From positions 17,821,001 through 17,885,000 of the forward strand of contig NC_074723.1 in the NCBI RefSeq assembly GCF_947242115.1: DNA of 64,000 nucleotides. Direction: 5' to 3'. The position numbers and the translations under genes are program-made. Below, in pieces: positions 49,483-62,600 of this stretch. Below the pieces are notes generated by a model. That model had not been told where the DNA came from. It saw only the letters and a list, made by a program, of their open reading frames with translations, and made no database searches. Numbering within the stretch: the stretch's first letter is position 1; each line of letters begins with the position of its first letter. Source of the DNA: Biomphalaria glabrata (Eukaryota; Mollusca; Gastropoda; Planorbidae).

Positions 49483-49744
49483 CGCCCCCCCCCCACATGT
49501 ATTTTGGTAGAATATACCTTAAAGATAGCAATTCTGTTTATTTTCAGGAGACTTTTATGGATTTTCAGATTTTAATAATTTCAGAAAATTTCCAGGAGCT
49601 CCTGGAAATTCAGGGAGCTCGGGAACCCGGTTATAAATTAAAAATTGTTTAATTTAATAATTTACTCCTAGTATTACCGCGGGGCCTATGAAAGTGCGGG
49701 GCCCGCTGCGGCCGCATAGGTTGAATGGCCTAAGGCCGGCCCAG
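49259..49744. mobile_element. hAT-type MITE with internal (AT)n expansion
   Basis: The ends are CAGGGCCGGCCTTA on the left and, reversed, CTGGGCCGGCCTTAGGCC on the right. The inside holds CCAGGAGCTCCTGGAAAT and GGGGCC-rich subterminal blocks shared, in opposite orientation, with the fossil at 12041-12722. An (AT)n tract of about 44 units sits at 49390-49478. No coding region and no clear 8-bp target duplication were found. It lies about 830 bp upstream of the FoxJ2/3 start. Confidence 0.8.
49390..49478. repeat. (AT)n microsatellite
   Basis: About 44 uninterrupted AT units lie inside the MITE, next to a C-rich stretch. Confidence 0.97.
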
Positions 49745-50743
49745 CAATAACTTGGTGGATGGCAATTAAGGGATACAGGATTGGTGTTCCATTAGTAACA
49801 ATGAAAAATCAAAATTAATTCTTACAAATTGTTAAATATGTTCATTGAAAAAGAAGATAACCCCGTCCCAAGCGTATCTATGTGTTAATCTAGCCATGCA
49901 TGTTTTTATAATATAGACTTAAATTAGACTTTCCTGGCTGATTCAAGCAACCCGTTCCAATGGTACTAAGGAAAAAAGGAGCACTTTTACGACGTTGTCC
50001 TTGCATATAGACTAAGATGTGTCTCATCCGTTGACCCGGTTTCAAGAATATGGATAATGCCATTAACCTTTCACCATAGAAGATTAATCCTGTCTGTATC
50101 AGAACATTTACAAAAACATATTCCAATGTAGACTCTATGCATACACCACTTTTTTTAAACAAGTAATTGTGCCATGAAACTTATTCGTCTTCTCAAAAGT
50201 AATAAACGACAATCTTTCCATGGTCCCTGTGGACCCCTATTAGCCACGGACCATGGCGTAATGAATCCCTTCGCAACGATTGCTACGTCACTGGATAAAG
50301 AACGTCCGTGAGCTGGACTTTGTATAGGAGATTGTAAGGTTTGTCTTCGATTCAGAAGATGAATGAGGAGTGCAGTATCTCACGTGATGCTACCGGTCGT
50401 TGACTTGTAGCACCAAACTGCTGGTAGACGACTAAACCGTTGTAGGAGTAATATATCTTAACTAATAAAACTTCAAATATCTTGAATAGCTTCCTTGTGA
50501 ACAAGACTCATTTTAACTTTATTTATTATATAGGAAAAAAAAATCAAGTTGATATAGAAAAAACTAAATGTACTAGACTTTAGTAATAATATTTCTTAAC
50601 AAAATCTTACTCACTGCAATGACACAACCTTTTAGTCTCGCGTTCTGAAGTCGTCTGTCCTAATTAAGACCAAATGACTACAACGTCACTTATTTTGTAT
50701 CATTTACAACCAATCACTAACCTCTTCCCACCTCCGTGGCATT
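49745..50743. other. Intergenic, nothing recognised
   Basis: The minus frame at 49890-50162 (90 codons) has no recognisable domain and no repeat signature was seen. Confidence 0.4.
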
Positions 50744-51340
50744 TTACGTCTCGAGAGACGATCCTTTCCCTTTGCAACTTCTTGTGTGACTAAAGAGGCT
50801 AATCCTTGATGCACAGCAGCGGTCACAGGTTGGGCATATGTAATCACCAGGCGCCGTTTCATTTTCACCCTTCTTTCTACTACTGTTGTATATGGCATCT
50901 GCAATCTTGGACCCTTCCTTTATGCACGCTCTCCATGTGGATCTATCCAGTGCCACTTTTTCCCAGCTGTCGACTCTGAAGAGCTTCATGTCGCGTTTGC
51001 ATACGTCAGTATACCTTAAAAGTGGACGACCAGTGACACTCCTGCCTTCTGTTAGATCCCATACAGGATGTCTTGTGGAAGTAAACCTGGTGTCATTCCA
51101 TGAACGTGACCAAGCCAGCCAAGGTGTCTTCTGCTGATAGCGGAGTGGATGTCTTGGCTTCCTGCTCTTAAATCGTAGTACTTCCTCATTGGTTATTTTA
51201 TCTTGTCACTTTATTTTAAAAATCCGCCTTAGGCATCGGAGGTGGAAGATATTTAGCTTTTTTCCTGCCATGAGTAGGTTGACCATGTTTCACTTCCATA
51301 TAGCAGAGTGCTCATAACACATGTCCGGTAGATTAAGGCT
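50744..51340 (-). mobile_element. LINE 3' tail with C2H2-like finger
   Basis: Minus-strand translation runs LYGSETWSTYSWQEKKLNIF, LRCLRRIFKIK, TGRPLLRYTDVCKRDMKLF, WEKVALDRSTWRACIKEG and ends near ICPTCDRCCASRISLFSHTR. This is the usual end of an RTE/jockey-like LINE product, with the terminal CxxC...H finger. An in-frame stop after IFKIK and frame changes show decay. The upstream catalytic part is missing. Confidence 0.8.
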
Positions 51341-53459
51341 TTGGTATAGTTAGCCAGCAAGGTAGGCCCTATTGTCCCACACTCTTTTCTGCAGCCGTCA
51401 CATTAGAAACGCACAAACACACACACACACACACTCCATAACGCTATGCAACCCCAGCAGCAAGCTAATATTTTACATCAAGCGCTGACATAACCACTGT
51501 CTGCCGGTGGTCAAATTATATTCTCTTTTCGCCGTCTAGGTCTGTTCGTCCTCGGTATTGGAATTTCTTTTGATTTGTGTATCCGCGGCTTTTGTACAAG
51601 ATCTCCAGCTGTCTCGTTCCGAAGCCGCCTGCAACCAGGAGCTCTCTTCTATGTCAGTTAAAGCAAGGTTACGCCTAAACTTTCTTTAAAAAGCAGTTAG
51701 TCGACTTCGTAAAATAGCTAATAGTCGATTTCGTAACGACTATTCTACGGGGAGTTAGGTCTATGTCTTATATATGTATAATGCAACGAAAGCGTCATAG
51801 TGTGTTAAAAACTAAGAACAAAACTGTGCCCCCAAAAGAATGTGGAATTTACAAAAATTAAATTTGGGAACAAATTAGTCCAAGATCGAATCTCTAAGTG
51901 AAGAGTGTGAGTGTAGACAAATCTTGCTATTATTATATAGGCTACTGTCAGGTAAACAGACAGTAATAAATGTAATGTTAAGGACTTAGTAGGCCTACGA
52001 ATAGTCTACATTTCAATTTTATTGAATAAACCATGGATAAACTCCTAGCTATAATCTAAGGAAGTGTTAAATGTGAACGCTCTACGTTTTTTTAAGCTTT
52101 AATTTATATATCTATTTCTCGTAAACATAAACATACGCAGACACAGATGGTCTATCCCATCTTATCTAAGCTTGATCCATATAGGCCCTACAATGTATTT
52201 AAAGAATAACATTTAAAATAAAATATTAATAATAATGACAGCGGAAAGAATTCGGGGGTGATAACCTTTTGCTTTAAAATACAATTAGGCCTACGCTTTG
52301 GTAGATTAATTACTTCTAATAACAAAATAAATATATTTTTGTAACGATTCTCATTTTTTAGAGACTTAAAGTATTATTATAATTCCTCTTTACGAATGTT
52401 ATGTTTGAAATAGACATGAAGATTCCTTTTGTTTTCCTCCTGGTTGTGACCATGCAAAAGACAAGTTTGACAATTGTATGAATCCTGTGGAAAGTTCAAA
52501 TTTATAGTAGCCTACCACCAAACTATTTCCTTCAATTTATTCGTTGTCAATTTTTTTTTTACATAATTTTACTTACAAACACGATCATCGTAAATAGCTT
52601 TAATGTGATTTTGACTTTGCTAATTCGCATCTGTATGTTGAGCCGAAGTGACAGGCATAACTCTGGTTAAAGTTTCTTTGTTCTGGAAAATATTTCTCTT
52701 CTTGAAAATCATGTACAATATTTGTCAATTTCTTGAATCGTCTAAGAACTTGTTTTTTAAACAGCAAACACACTTTACAGCGAAGGATAACATTGCCATA
52801 TTTCTAAGAGTTCCGATGTACTCTAATTTATCTAAATTGTTACAAATCGCTTGCTTTAATTTCGTTCACACAATTTTCAATTAATATCATGCAGCGTATT
52901 CAAAGTTTTCATTGTAGAGGCTCTTAGAATATGGAATTATTTAGAAGAGAACTAGCTAAACACATTACGGGCAAGGTTACAGTTCTACCAACTCTAAAAT
53001 GTCACTCTACCAGTCATGGACAGTGCTTCATCAGTACAGACTCAGAGGTGTTTTCTAGAACTGTTTGCAAATTTTCTAGACATGATTTTCTCAAATAGGA
53101 TTGACCCTGTTAAAATATCATCAATTACTCTTATAAAAATGCTTCACCTGACAACATCACAAATGTCAGCAGATTCGTCAAAGGCTAAGGATAAAAGAAA
53201 CATGCATTGACACGGTCATTCCATGCATCCTTCAATCATCTGAAGTGAAAGAGAGCGATTTTTATTTCCCTTATTTATTTATTTTATCACCAACACCATT
53301 CGAACATTTTTGAAAATATGGCTTAACCATTTCTATATCGTCAGAGAAAGGGTTTTTCTTTTTACGGGTAAACATAATTGTGCGCCACTTGTAACCGTAA
53401 AATGCGCCATTTGTTGCACAAGGGCTATAGCCACTCCTCAATTAGAATTTAACAGTCTA
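51341..53459. other. Intergenic, no gene recognised
   Basis: A CA microsatellite lies at about 51416-51432. A GC-richer scrap with CTCCAGCTGTCTCGTTCCGA at about 51600 looks like a repeat. The plus frames at 52648-52884 and 53016-53210 have no recognisable domain. Confidence 0.4.
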
Positions 53460-53565
53460 AGAGATCTTATTTAAATCAAAAGACAAAAATGAATGGAGAA
53501 AGATGGTCAACAGATCATGTGTAACGCCCCAAAGGTTCAACATAAGGGGCAGATGAAGGTGAAGG
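53460..53565 (+). mobile_element. Short LINE 3' tail
   Basis: The frame NEWRKMVNRSCVTPQRFN matches REEWRKTVDRSCVVPRPFN in the tail at 12986-13196. It ends in GGTGAAGGTGAA, a short GGTGA-type simple repeat. It lies about 130 bp upstream of the expansin-like start codon. Confidence 0.7.
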
Positions 53566-53689
53566 TGAAATGTAATCTTTAAATATAGAAAAAAAAATCA
53601 AAATGAATCATGAAAAAAATATAGATCAAGATGCTGATAAGAAAATAAATAGTTAAAGTAAGGTTAAACAGCTGACTTGAAATGTTAAA

Positions 53690-56600
53690 ATGTTGAAAAT
53701 CATTTTCGTCTCCCATTTACTTGGATTTTTGACATTCACACAATGTAAGTTTAGCCTTTTAATATATCCTGCATACGTTAAATAAACACATTATTGTTGA
53801 CATTCATTTTAGTGATAGATAATTGTATTTATCATCTGGGCTAGTTTAGCCAGATTATATAATATTGTTTAAATATCTATATGGCCCTCTTCAGTCAGAT
53901 TAAAAAAGCTCAAGAAAACTACAGACATTTGCGGTTCAACCCTACCATAAAAAACATTTCACAAATACCCAACTCTAAACTTTCGAGTCGGGGGGGGGGC
54001 AATTTTTTTTACAGAAATCAGAGTTTGTTAATATAATAAGTTACATGTTTATAAAAGCTACTCATTGATATTTTCACCAATCTTTATAATATATTGTTCC
54101 CCTTCTGGTATGTTGACCGATTCGGTTGGGGGGGGGGCGATTACATATCCTCACCCAAACCATTTGAGTGGGGGGGAAGGTCCAATTTTTATGTAGAAAT
54201 CATAGTTTGTAAACAAAATTAGTTGAATATCTGTATAATCTTATTTTTATATTAAGTCGCTCCCCTCTAGCGGTTTAATTGGAGCTACAAACCAATGAGC
54301 AAGCATTAAGACTGCCCCAACAAATATCAGATACCTATCCAATAGAGTTAAGTAGACTTCGGGGAGTCCTAAAAATCCAAGTCTCTCCTACTTTATCCTT
54401 AGGCCACTAGTGAGTAGGCCTTCGATGTCCTCTGTAGAAAATTAAACCAGGATTTACACTTTAATAAGTGTTGAAAAATAATGATTATTGGTGTAGTAAA
54501 CTACATAAGTTATCATTTTTACTTTTAGTCGAGTCTTTATCTTAAATTCGTTTCAGCACAACCAGGAGTTAAAAATCAAGCAATTTTGGATTTGTTTACT
54601 AAAAGCTACAAAGGAGATGTGAGTAAATACCAACTATAGTGTGCCTGTCCACGGTGCAGGCAGGTAATTGAAGACCCTATTATAGTCGCAGTGAAGAGGG
54701 AGGCCCCAACTGAAATAGAAAAGCCAAAAATAAAGACCTAAAAATACCCAATGAATTATAAACCGTCCTGTATCCAAATCAACAAATAAGTTAATTCCTA
54801 TAACGCCGACTGTGCACTAAAGTGCTTCATGTAAGATTCATGATCCCCAGAGTAGAAATAACGATCCAACATTTCACCAGAAGGAAGAAACAATGGTCTT
54901 CAAACATACGTAGGTCTAACAAGTAGATATAAACATTTGCGAATAAACCTTGAATCATAGTAGAGACCTAGATTTAGGCTAGTAGGCACAGCCACATATA
55001 CCCAAAGGGTTCTGCTATTTTTTCCTGTGCGAGGTTCCCACCAGTCGGGGGCCCTATGCGGCTGCCCATTATTGCCTATGGCTAAGGCCGGCCCTGCCTA
55101 CACTTAACACTTGATGTAAGGCTACCACCGATTGATTCAAGCTAACCTCGATTTTAAAACGAGGTTAGTCATTTATTTTTTTTGGACCGAGTCCGTTTTT
55201 ATAAGCTTCCACAAGTAACCTTGGTCCCCATTTCCTTCATGTTGTTATCAAAGTAATAGTAATACAGGTTCAAAATTTTGTTAAGCCAGGTTGCCATTGG
55301 ACATAGGCCTATTTACGCCTTTCCCCCCCCCCCCAAAAAAAAAAAGAATATATATAACTAATGGGACATTAGCAAAGATCCCAACTATTGCTAATGTGAT
55401 ACGTAGAATAAACAATTATTTAATGGCCTTTTTATGATTGAAATAATTTGGCTATTCGAATATAGTAAAAGTAAAAAAACACTCATAAACAGCAAGAGTC
55501 TCAAACAGCTCTGTTGTCAACCAAATGATAGCACCTGGTCTGCTCGTGTGCCATAGATGCTAAGCCCGACGAAACAGCTGTTACGGATGTGAAATGGTGA
55601 AGGCAGATACTTGGCCCCTCTAGAATCTAGAAACGGGAGCTTCAAGCAGATAGAGCTCGTCGCTTAATAAGGCAATTTATCTAGGACAGTGATGCTCAAC
55701 CTAATTCGACCTGCAGGCCATTTTAACTTTCGACACGTGTGTCGCGGGCCACATCAACAACAAGGTACACAAAAAATGAAATCAAAATTCACCTGAAACT
55801 ATTTAAAATTATTGGATCAAGTAGTCACATTAACCATAGTTCCATGCATTAACTAATGGATTATTTAAAGTCTATCATTTTTACGCGTCTAAAAATGGCT
55901 TCATTTCTCTACTTAAAATGTGAGCAACATTGTAGATACATTTACCACCAACTTATTTTCTTGTCTCTTTTTGGTAAATTTCTAATCGATCCTCCAATCT
56001 CTAAGCATTGTTTAACCTATCTTTTATACGCGGCTTAAATGAAGAAGGCCTTCATATTTGTTTTATAATGTCGCTGTATATGTTGTTGTTGACTTTGAAA
56101 CAGCCCTGGAGACTTTCTTTACAAAACAAACATGTTGGTTTATTTTCATGTTCCACAAAAAAAATCCATTAACTTTTCCGGGTAGATTCTACATTCAAAG
56201 TTTCATTTCATAAACTCATAAACGCACACTCGTTAAAGGTCATGGTACCAATCGACCAGAGAAAAGGTGAGGGCCCTAACGAAGGTAAAGATACATTTTC
56301 ATCTTTTTTTAAGGGGGGACGATTTTCTACTTTTTGTGCCGACATTTCGGCGGGCCGAATGGAACCACGTACTTTGGGCATCAATGATCTAGGAGATGAC
56401 GTAAATATTTTATCTATGGTCTTTTATTTCATTATTGGTATTTTTATTTTAATTAGGCCCTAATTTTAAACAAAATCAAATAGTGAATGTTACGGTTCAC
56501 TAGAGAAACAATACTAGGCCTACATGTCAGCTATTATAGCATTCTAGTAGAATTTTTATTGAACAAAAAGATAAGTATATATTATATACTTATATTTGTG

Positions 56601-59600
56601 CTGTAAGTTGGTTAAGATGTGAAACAGTCAAACTATGCCAATCATAAAAAGACCATTAAAATGAATTGTATTCACATGTCATGTTGAAAAGAGATCGTTC
56701 CTGGTGTCCCATTTTTTCGCGGCGTTCCAGTACCACCTCATCGTGGTCGCCGCGTGAACACTCCGCTCTTTGGGAGTGGCCAAGGGTACTGGTTGCTTGC
56801 CGCTGATGAATGAGCAGCCGGCAAGTGTAAAAGGAACTCAAAGGGGTTATGTCCAGCCCCCCCCTGTGGGGCCCCGGGGCAACGGTTAGTAAGAGACCAC
56901 GGGTTCTCCGAAAAGCGGATAGCGCTGGACACCAACTCGAGGGTTGGTCGGGTTCTCCTGGGGCTCGGCTGATTCGCGGGTCTCTCTTTGGGCAAAGACT
57001 GGACTGACTGGCGCGGCCTTAGCGGGCTGCGTCGGGCGGACCGGTTGGCGTCCACGAGCTAGGCTCTATCTAGCCCGTTCCCTGGCGCGCTAGTGGAGGA
57101 ATCCGCCGCGACCAATGGCGACTCTGACACTGGGAATATCGAGAAACGCGTGCCACCCCACTCCTGCCCTGCAGGAAACTTATATGCCAATCTGTGGCGG
57201 TGATTGCTTGGGCAGGTCTCTGCCTTGCCCTTAGTGGCGACACAAGTATAGGCCATGCACGCTGCTGCATTAGAGCAGTAACTAAGGCCGCCAACGGCCT
57301 TAACCATACAACCATGATTGACACAGACACAGTAAAAAGCGGGCACGAGCAGACCCGAACAGGCTCCGTGCGCCGGGTAGTGGGCGTCAGGCCTGGACAC
57401 GAAAAGTCAGCTACTAGTCGCCCCGCGACCTCGATGAGGGGGAATTTGTCAGGTCGTGAAAAGTCAGCTAAAATTCCTCCACCTAAGTCCTCTTCTCAAC
57501 GAACACTGCATTCGTACCTCCTTCGGAGGTCCGATTCGAAGAAGGTTGATGGAAGTCTGCCACAACCTCCTGCGGACCTAGATACACCGCAGGCAAATAT
57601 GACTGGAAGCGAAATAGTGACGGGAGCCTCCGGCCCCCAAACAACCCAAATTGACACTAGTGGGATTCAACCCACTCCAGGGACTAAGCCCATAAACACT
57701 AGGTCCCTCCTGATCTTACAAATTAACATCTGCGGGGTCATCCCAAAGGTGTTAGAGCTCTCAAAACTCCTCCACGAGAGGGCAATAGATGTGGCCTTAC
57801 TACAAGAGACACTAACTGGCAAACGTAATGCCAGTATCACCGGTTATACCGCATTTAAGTGCAAATGCACAGACTGCCGGGGGCTCATCACTTATGTACG
57901 CAACAATCTGGTTGCTACACAAGTCCCCGGTCCACGAGTGCATGGGCGTACCGACGCCATCACCCTCGAGATACATAAATTAGGGCGCAAACTCACGATA
58001 ACTAATTTGTATAACCCCCCTAAGCATGAAATTAGTCTCGAATATGACTGTACTAATATCAATACTCACAACGTCATCGCAGGAGACTTTAATGCTAAGT
58101 CTCAGCAGTGGGGCTATGATTCAACCGACTCATCGGGACATAAAATTCATGAACTGCTAAATAATTCTAATTTGTTCTGTCTGCAAAATAAACATACTCC
58201 CCCAACTCTATACCATACCGGAAATGGCAGCCAATCTAGACCAGACCTTACTCTAATTACAGCTAACCTAGAATCACATACTCAATTTCAAGTCCTAGAT
58301 GACATTGGAAGTGACCATAGACCCATATTAGTCACAATTGCCCTCTCAGAGGCCAGTGGTGTAACCCCAAAAGCCCCGCGTAGATGGAGTTACACCAAGG
58401 CGAACTGGCCAGCCTACGAGGCAGCAGTCAACACTGCCCTTATGAATATTGCAGTGGAGGATAGGGACGTTGACATCATATACGGCGAAATAACAGCAGC
58501 TATGTTGGGTGCGGCCAAGAGGTTTGTCCCGCGGACTTATCCTGGCGTAAGGCAGAAACGCGTGTGGTCTCAGGAATTGAATAAGCTGGTCCTGAGACGT
58601 AAGCGAGCCCGGAGGCTTGCTGAACGGAAGGGTACCCCTGAAATCCGGCGGGAGTACAATCGGCTCTGCAGAGCCACGAGTGAACTGGCCCGACGCGTCC
58701 GGTCGGACCATTGGAACGCTGCCTGCGCCGGGATGGATCTTCGGGATACCTCGAAAGCCTGGCGTCTTCTGCGAAACCTAGAGGCCAAAGACACAGCGCG
58801 AACGGCTGCCCCTCTATTGTCACCCGGAGGGCCGGTCTCGACGGTAACCAAAATGGCCGGCTTGTTGAATCGACATTTTGCTAAAATCAGCAAGCCCGAA
58901 AAGAAGTCTGCCACGTCCAAAGCCCTCAACAAAGAACGTAAGAGGCTCGAGAGGGAGCCTGATGAGCCGGAAAGCCAAGCAACGTGCAACGCGCCCTTCT
59001 GTCGTGCTGAGCTGGACAGAGCGATTGCTAAGTGCAAAAATCGAAAAGCTCCGGGGCCAGACAAGGTTACCCCCGAGATGGTAAAACACCTTGGGGGCAT
59101 TGCGAGAGATAAACTCCTGGAGTTTATGAATCGAACCTGGGCAGAGTCCAGACTGCCCGGGGCCTGGAAGAGTGCTGTCATTGTGCCAGTCCTTAAGAAG
59201 GGAAAAGACGCGACTAACGTGGAGTCCTACAGACCCATTTCACTAACCTCAACCCTTGGCAAAGTTGCTGAGCGAATGGTTAACGAGCGGCTAGTTTGGT
59301 GCTTTGAGAGTGCCGGTATCCTGGCGCCAGAACAGGCCGGCTTTAGGGCAGGCTTGAGCCCGATCGATCAGGTCACGACATTCGCACAGGAGGTGGCCGA
59401 CGGGTTCCAGAGGTCCGAGAGCACATACGCGGTGTTCATAGACCTAAAACAGGCCTACGATCGTGTGTGGAAGCAAGGCCTCTATCTTAAGCTAAGAGCT
59501 ATGGGTGTGCGGGGCAAGATATACAATTGGATACAATCCTTTCTGTCAGGGAGGAGCACACGTACAAAATACCAGCACTCCCTTAGCAAGCCAAAACAAC

Positions 59601-62600
59601 AACTTAATGGCCTGCCTCAGGGCTCCGCCCTGTCCTGTACACTTTTCATAGCCTTTCTTAATGATTTGCCCAGCTCACTACGGTCCAAAAAACTGCTATA
59701 TGCTGACGATATTGTCCTCTGGTCAACCGGGAAGAAAGCCGACCAAATTCAGGCGGCACTTCAAGCAGACCTCCATACCATCTCCTCGTATTGCGACAAA
59801 TGGCAGATTCAGATAAACGTTGCCAAAACGACCTGGTCCCTGTTCAGCCTAGGAATCGACATCCTTAAGGCTCCATTCGAGCTTCAACTCGGTGGGCTGC
59901 GACTCCAGCGTGAAAATACGCCAAAATATCTAGGGGTGACCCTGGATAGAAAACTGTCAATGCTCCAGCACGTCCAGGAAGTTGAACGAAAAGCCTCGGA
60001 GAAGTTAGCGTTATTAAGAAAGCTGGCCAGCACAAAGTGGGGTGCCAAAGCTGACATGCTACGCACATTGTATCTAGGGGCAGTCAGATCACAAATCGAA
60101 TACAGCTATACAGTTCAAGTATATGCTAGTAAAACTGCCCTCGAATCACTCGACCGGGTACAAGCACAGGCTCTACGGTTCATTTGTGGCACCTTTAGGA
60201 CAAGCCCAACAAACGCTGCTGAAATTTTTACAAACGTGGCACCCTTATATCTTAGGAGGGAGAGGGCAGTACTTACGGCCTACGAGCGCTATAAAAGGGG
60301 CGACTCTAGGCTACCCACCTCAATTTTAGTGCGACAGTGGAGAGAGAGGAACCGCATCAAAATGCGATCGTTCCTACACATAGCGGCCAATTTGACAAAT
60401 ACAGCTGGACTCTCCACTGATAGAATTCCCATTAGGAGAATCAGTACGTGCCCTCCGTGGAGGAGATTGCCGGCCCCACAAATAAACCTGTCCCTGTTAG
60501 GGCAAGAGGGAGCCACCAAGAGGCGACTAACACCTGCCATTCTCCAAAATTTGGCATCCATTACAATAAAGTCCTACCCATCAGATGCCATATTCTGTTA
60601 TACCGATGGGTCGGTAATGAGGGACCCCGATAGATCGGGGTATGGGGCCCTTATTGTCTACCCCGACCGGACTGAACCTGATAGGCTCTCTGGTCCATGC
60701 GGCTACGCTGCATGCTCCATGGATGCCGAACTGACAGGGATAACTAGGGCGTTCGAGGCCATTAGGGCCCGAATGCTCGAACGCGAGACTAGCGCCACTA
60801 CGGTGGTGTTGGTCACTGACTCTCGCTCCAGTCTCCTAGTTATGGGTGGCGGCGGGGGAGGGTCGCCCGTAATAGAAGAGGCAATCGGCGCCGCAGATAA
60901 CATCCGCCGAGCTATTGGAGCTGTCGTTTATATGCAGTGGGCGCCTTCACATTGCGGCGTGAAGGGCAATGAAACGGCAGACGCCCTCGCAAGGGAGGGT
61001 GCAATGGCAGCCACACACCTCGAAGCACCAAGCACGTACTTACAAGCAACGGCACAAATCCGAGCACTCATTCATGAGAAGTGGTTAAAGTCCTGGGAGG
61101 AATCCGACAGAGCACGTGGTGTCTGGCAGCGCATGCGTCACCCAAATCGCGACGATCCATGGTGGCGACTGAGGAGGTCAGAGCAGTCAATAGTTGCGCA
61201 GTGCAGGACGGAACACTGTCCTATTGGGGCATACTTTGCCCGGTTCCGCACTAACTTTGACTCCCGATGCCGTCACTGTGGAGAGAGCGTCGAAACAGTG
61301 TCGCATGTCTTGTACGAGTGTCCCCAGCTCCGCGAGCTAAGGGGGGACTTGCCTGTGCAGTCACTCGACTTGTATGGTAGCTATGAGGCACTACGCCGGA
61401 CGGCTAAGTTTCTTGCCAGAGCACTACGGGAGGACTAGTCCTTCCTGCTCTGATTTTTCAATAGGAGTTCATCTCAGGTGTCCCATTTGTCATGTATTCA
61501 ACTTGTTTTGTCAGAAACGTTTCTTCAGCAATGAAGAGTATTGCGTCCTAGTTCAAACATCCTGCACGAAAGCAAAGGATGACAGCGGTAAGGGTTCGAA
61601 CTCCTGACTTAAGTGACGGCAGTCGGAATCGCACATCGCACTAACATGTTAATGTTAACATTGACAATTTTTCCTCTTTCTTTAGAAAGTTTCCTCTGAT
61701 ACCTTTTGTTTTATACACAGGGCACCTATTATGGAGAAACAGTGGACGGAACTTGCCAAATAGCAAGACCTCTGCCGATGGCTGCTTCAGATCCGAAAAT
61801 CTCCGCACTAGTTGCTCTTAACAGACCACAATTTTTAAATTCTATGACATGTGGCATGTGTATAAAGGTTTTATTTTATTCAATTTATTTAAAGACAACA
61901 TTTAACTACCATTTATTTTATTCGTCATTTTATAAACTACAAAGTAGTGTTATGACAGGCCTTCAAGACATGAAGCAACAAAAAACACAGAAAGGATATA
62001 CTAATGAGCTCATTGTGGAACTTTAAAGTATATCGCCTTAGGTATATTATGTAGGCCTATACATGCTATTTTAATACTTTCTCTTATTTGAGCTAACATG
62101 TTCAAGAAATATTTATTTGAAGGTTGTTGGATCAGGTCATGGTCTTGGAAACAATCCTATAGTTGGGGAACATATTGTTTATGTTAAAGATATGTGTCCA
62201 GTTTGTCATGAAGGTAACTAACTTGTCTGTCTCCTTAAGATCACACTGTTCGTTTTTGTTTACGTAATTTATTCTTGGTTCAAAACATATATTGTTTGCA
62301 AATATGAAATCTAAACAGAATGAGAAATTCTTCTCAAGACCTAATTATACTAAAAATAAAAATAGTGTGAGCTAGCATTTACAAATATAGTGGGGGAAAT
62401 ACATAATGACGTGGTTATGGGAAAGAGATGGGACTTGTATTACAATTTCTTTTCAAATAATCTAAAAACAAAAACTATATAGGATAGTCTACTAAAATGC
62501 CTATTAATGTCTTTACAGCTCCGCCCTTACGTGACATTGTTCCGTTGATGCAAGAAAAATAATAATAATAAAAAAACATCACATTAATACTTTATAAATC

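Larger units (their letters stand above)
56715..61476 (+). mobile_element. Full-length I-superfamily LINE in an intron
   Basis: A GC-rich 4.76-kb island in AT-rich host DNA. GGTGTCCCATTT lies on both sides (56703-56714 and 61477-61488), a 12-bp target duplication. The 5' end starts with TTTCGCGGCG and a hairpin. About 480 bp later one frame encodes endonuclease, reverse transcriptase and RNase H. Only 38 nt follow the stop, with no poly-A or simple-repeat tail. A single frame without an obvious gag-like ORF1 suggests an Ingi-type member of the I superfamily, but I or Nimb clades cannot be excluded. Intact coding and a perfect duplication suggest a young insertion. It is in the same orientation as the host gene. 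Confidence 0.88.

Noticed and set aside
49251-49752. An 8-bp target duplication around the 49 kb MITE
   Set aside because: The octamers CTTACATT and CAATAACT outside the ends do not match.
56738-60903. Numerous minus and shifted frames under the LINE
   Set aside because: They are shadows of the GC-rich 1414-codon frame and lack any domain of their own.
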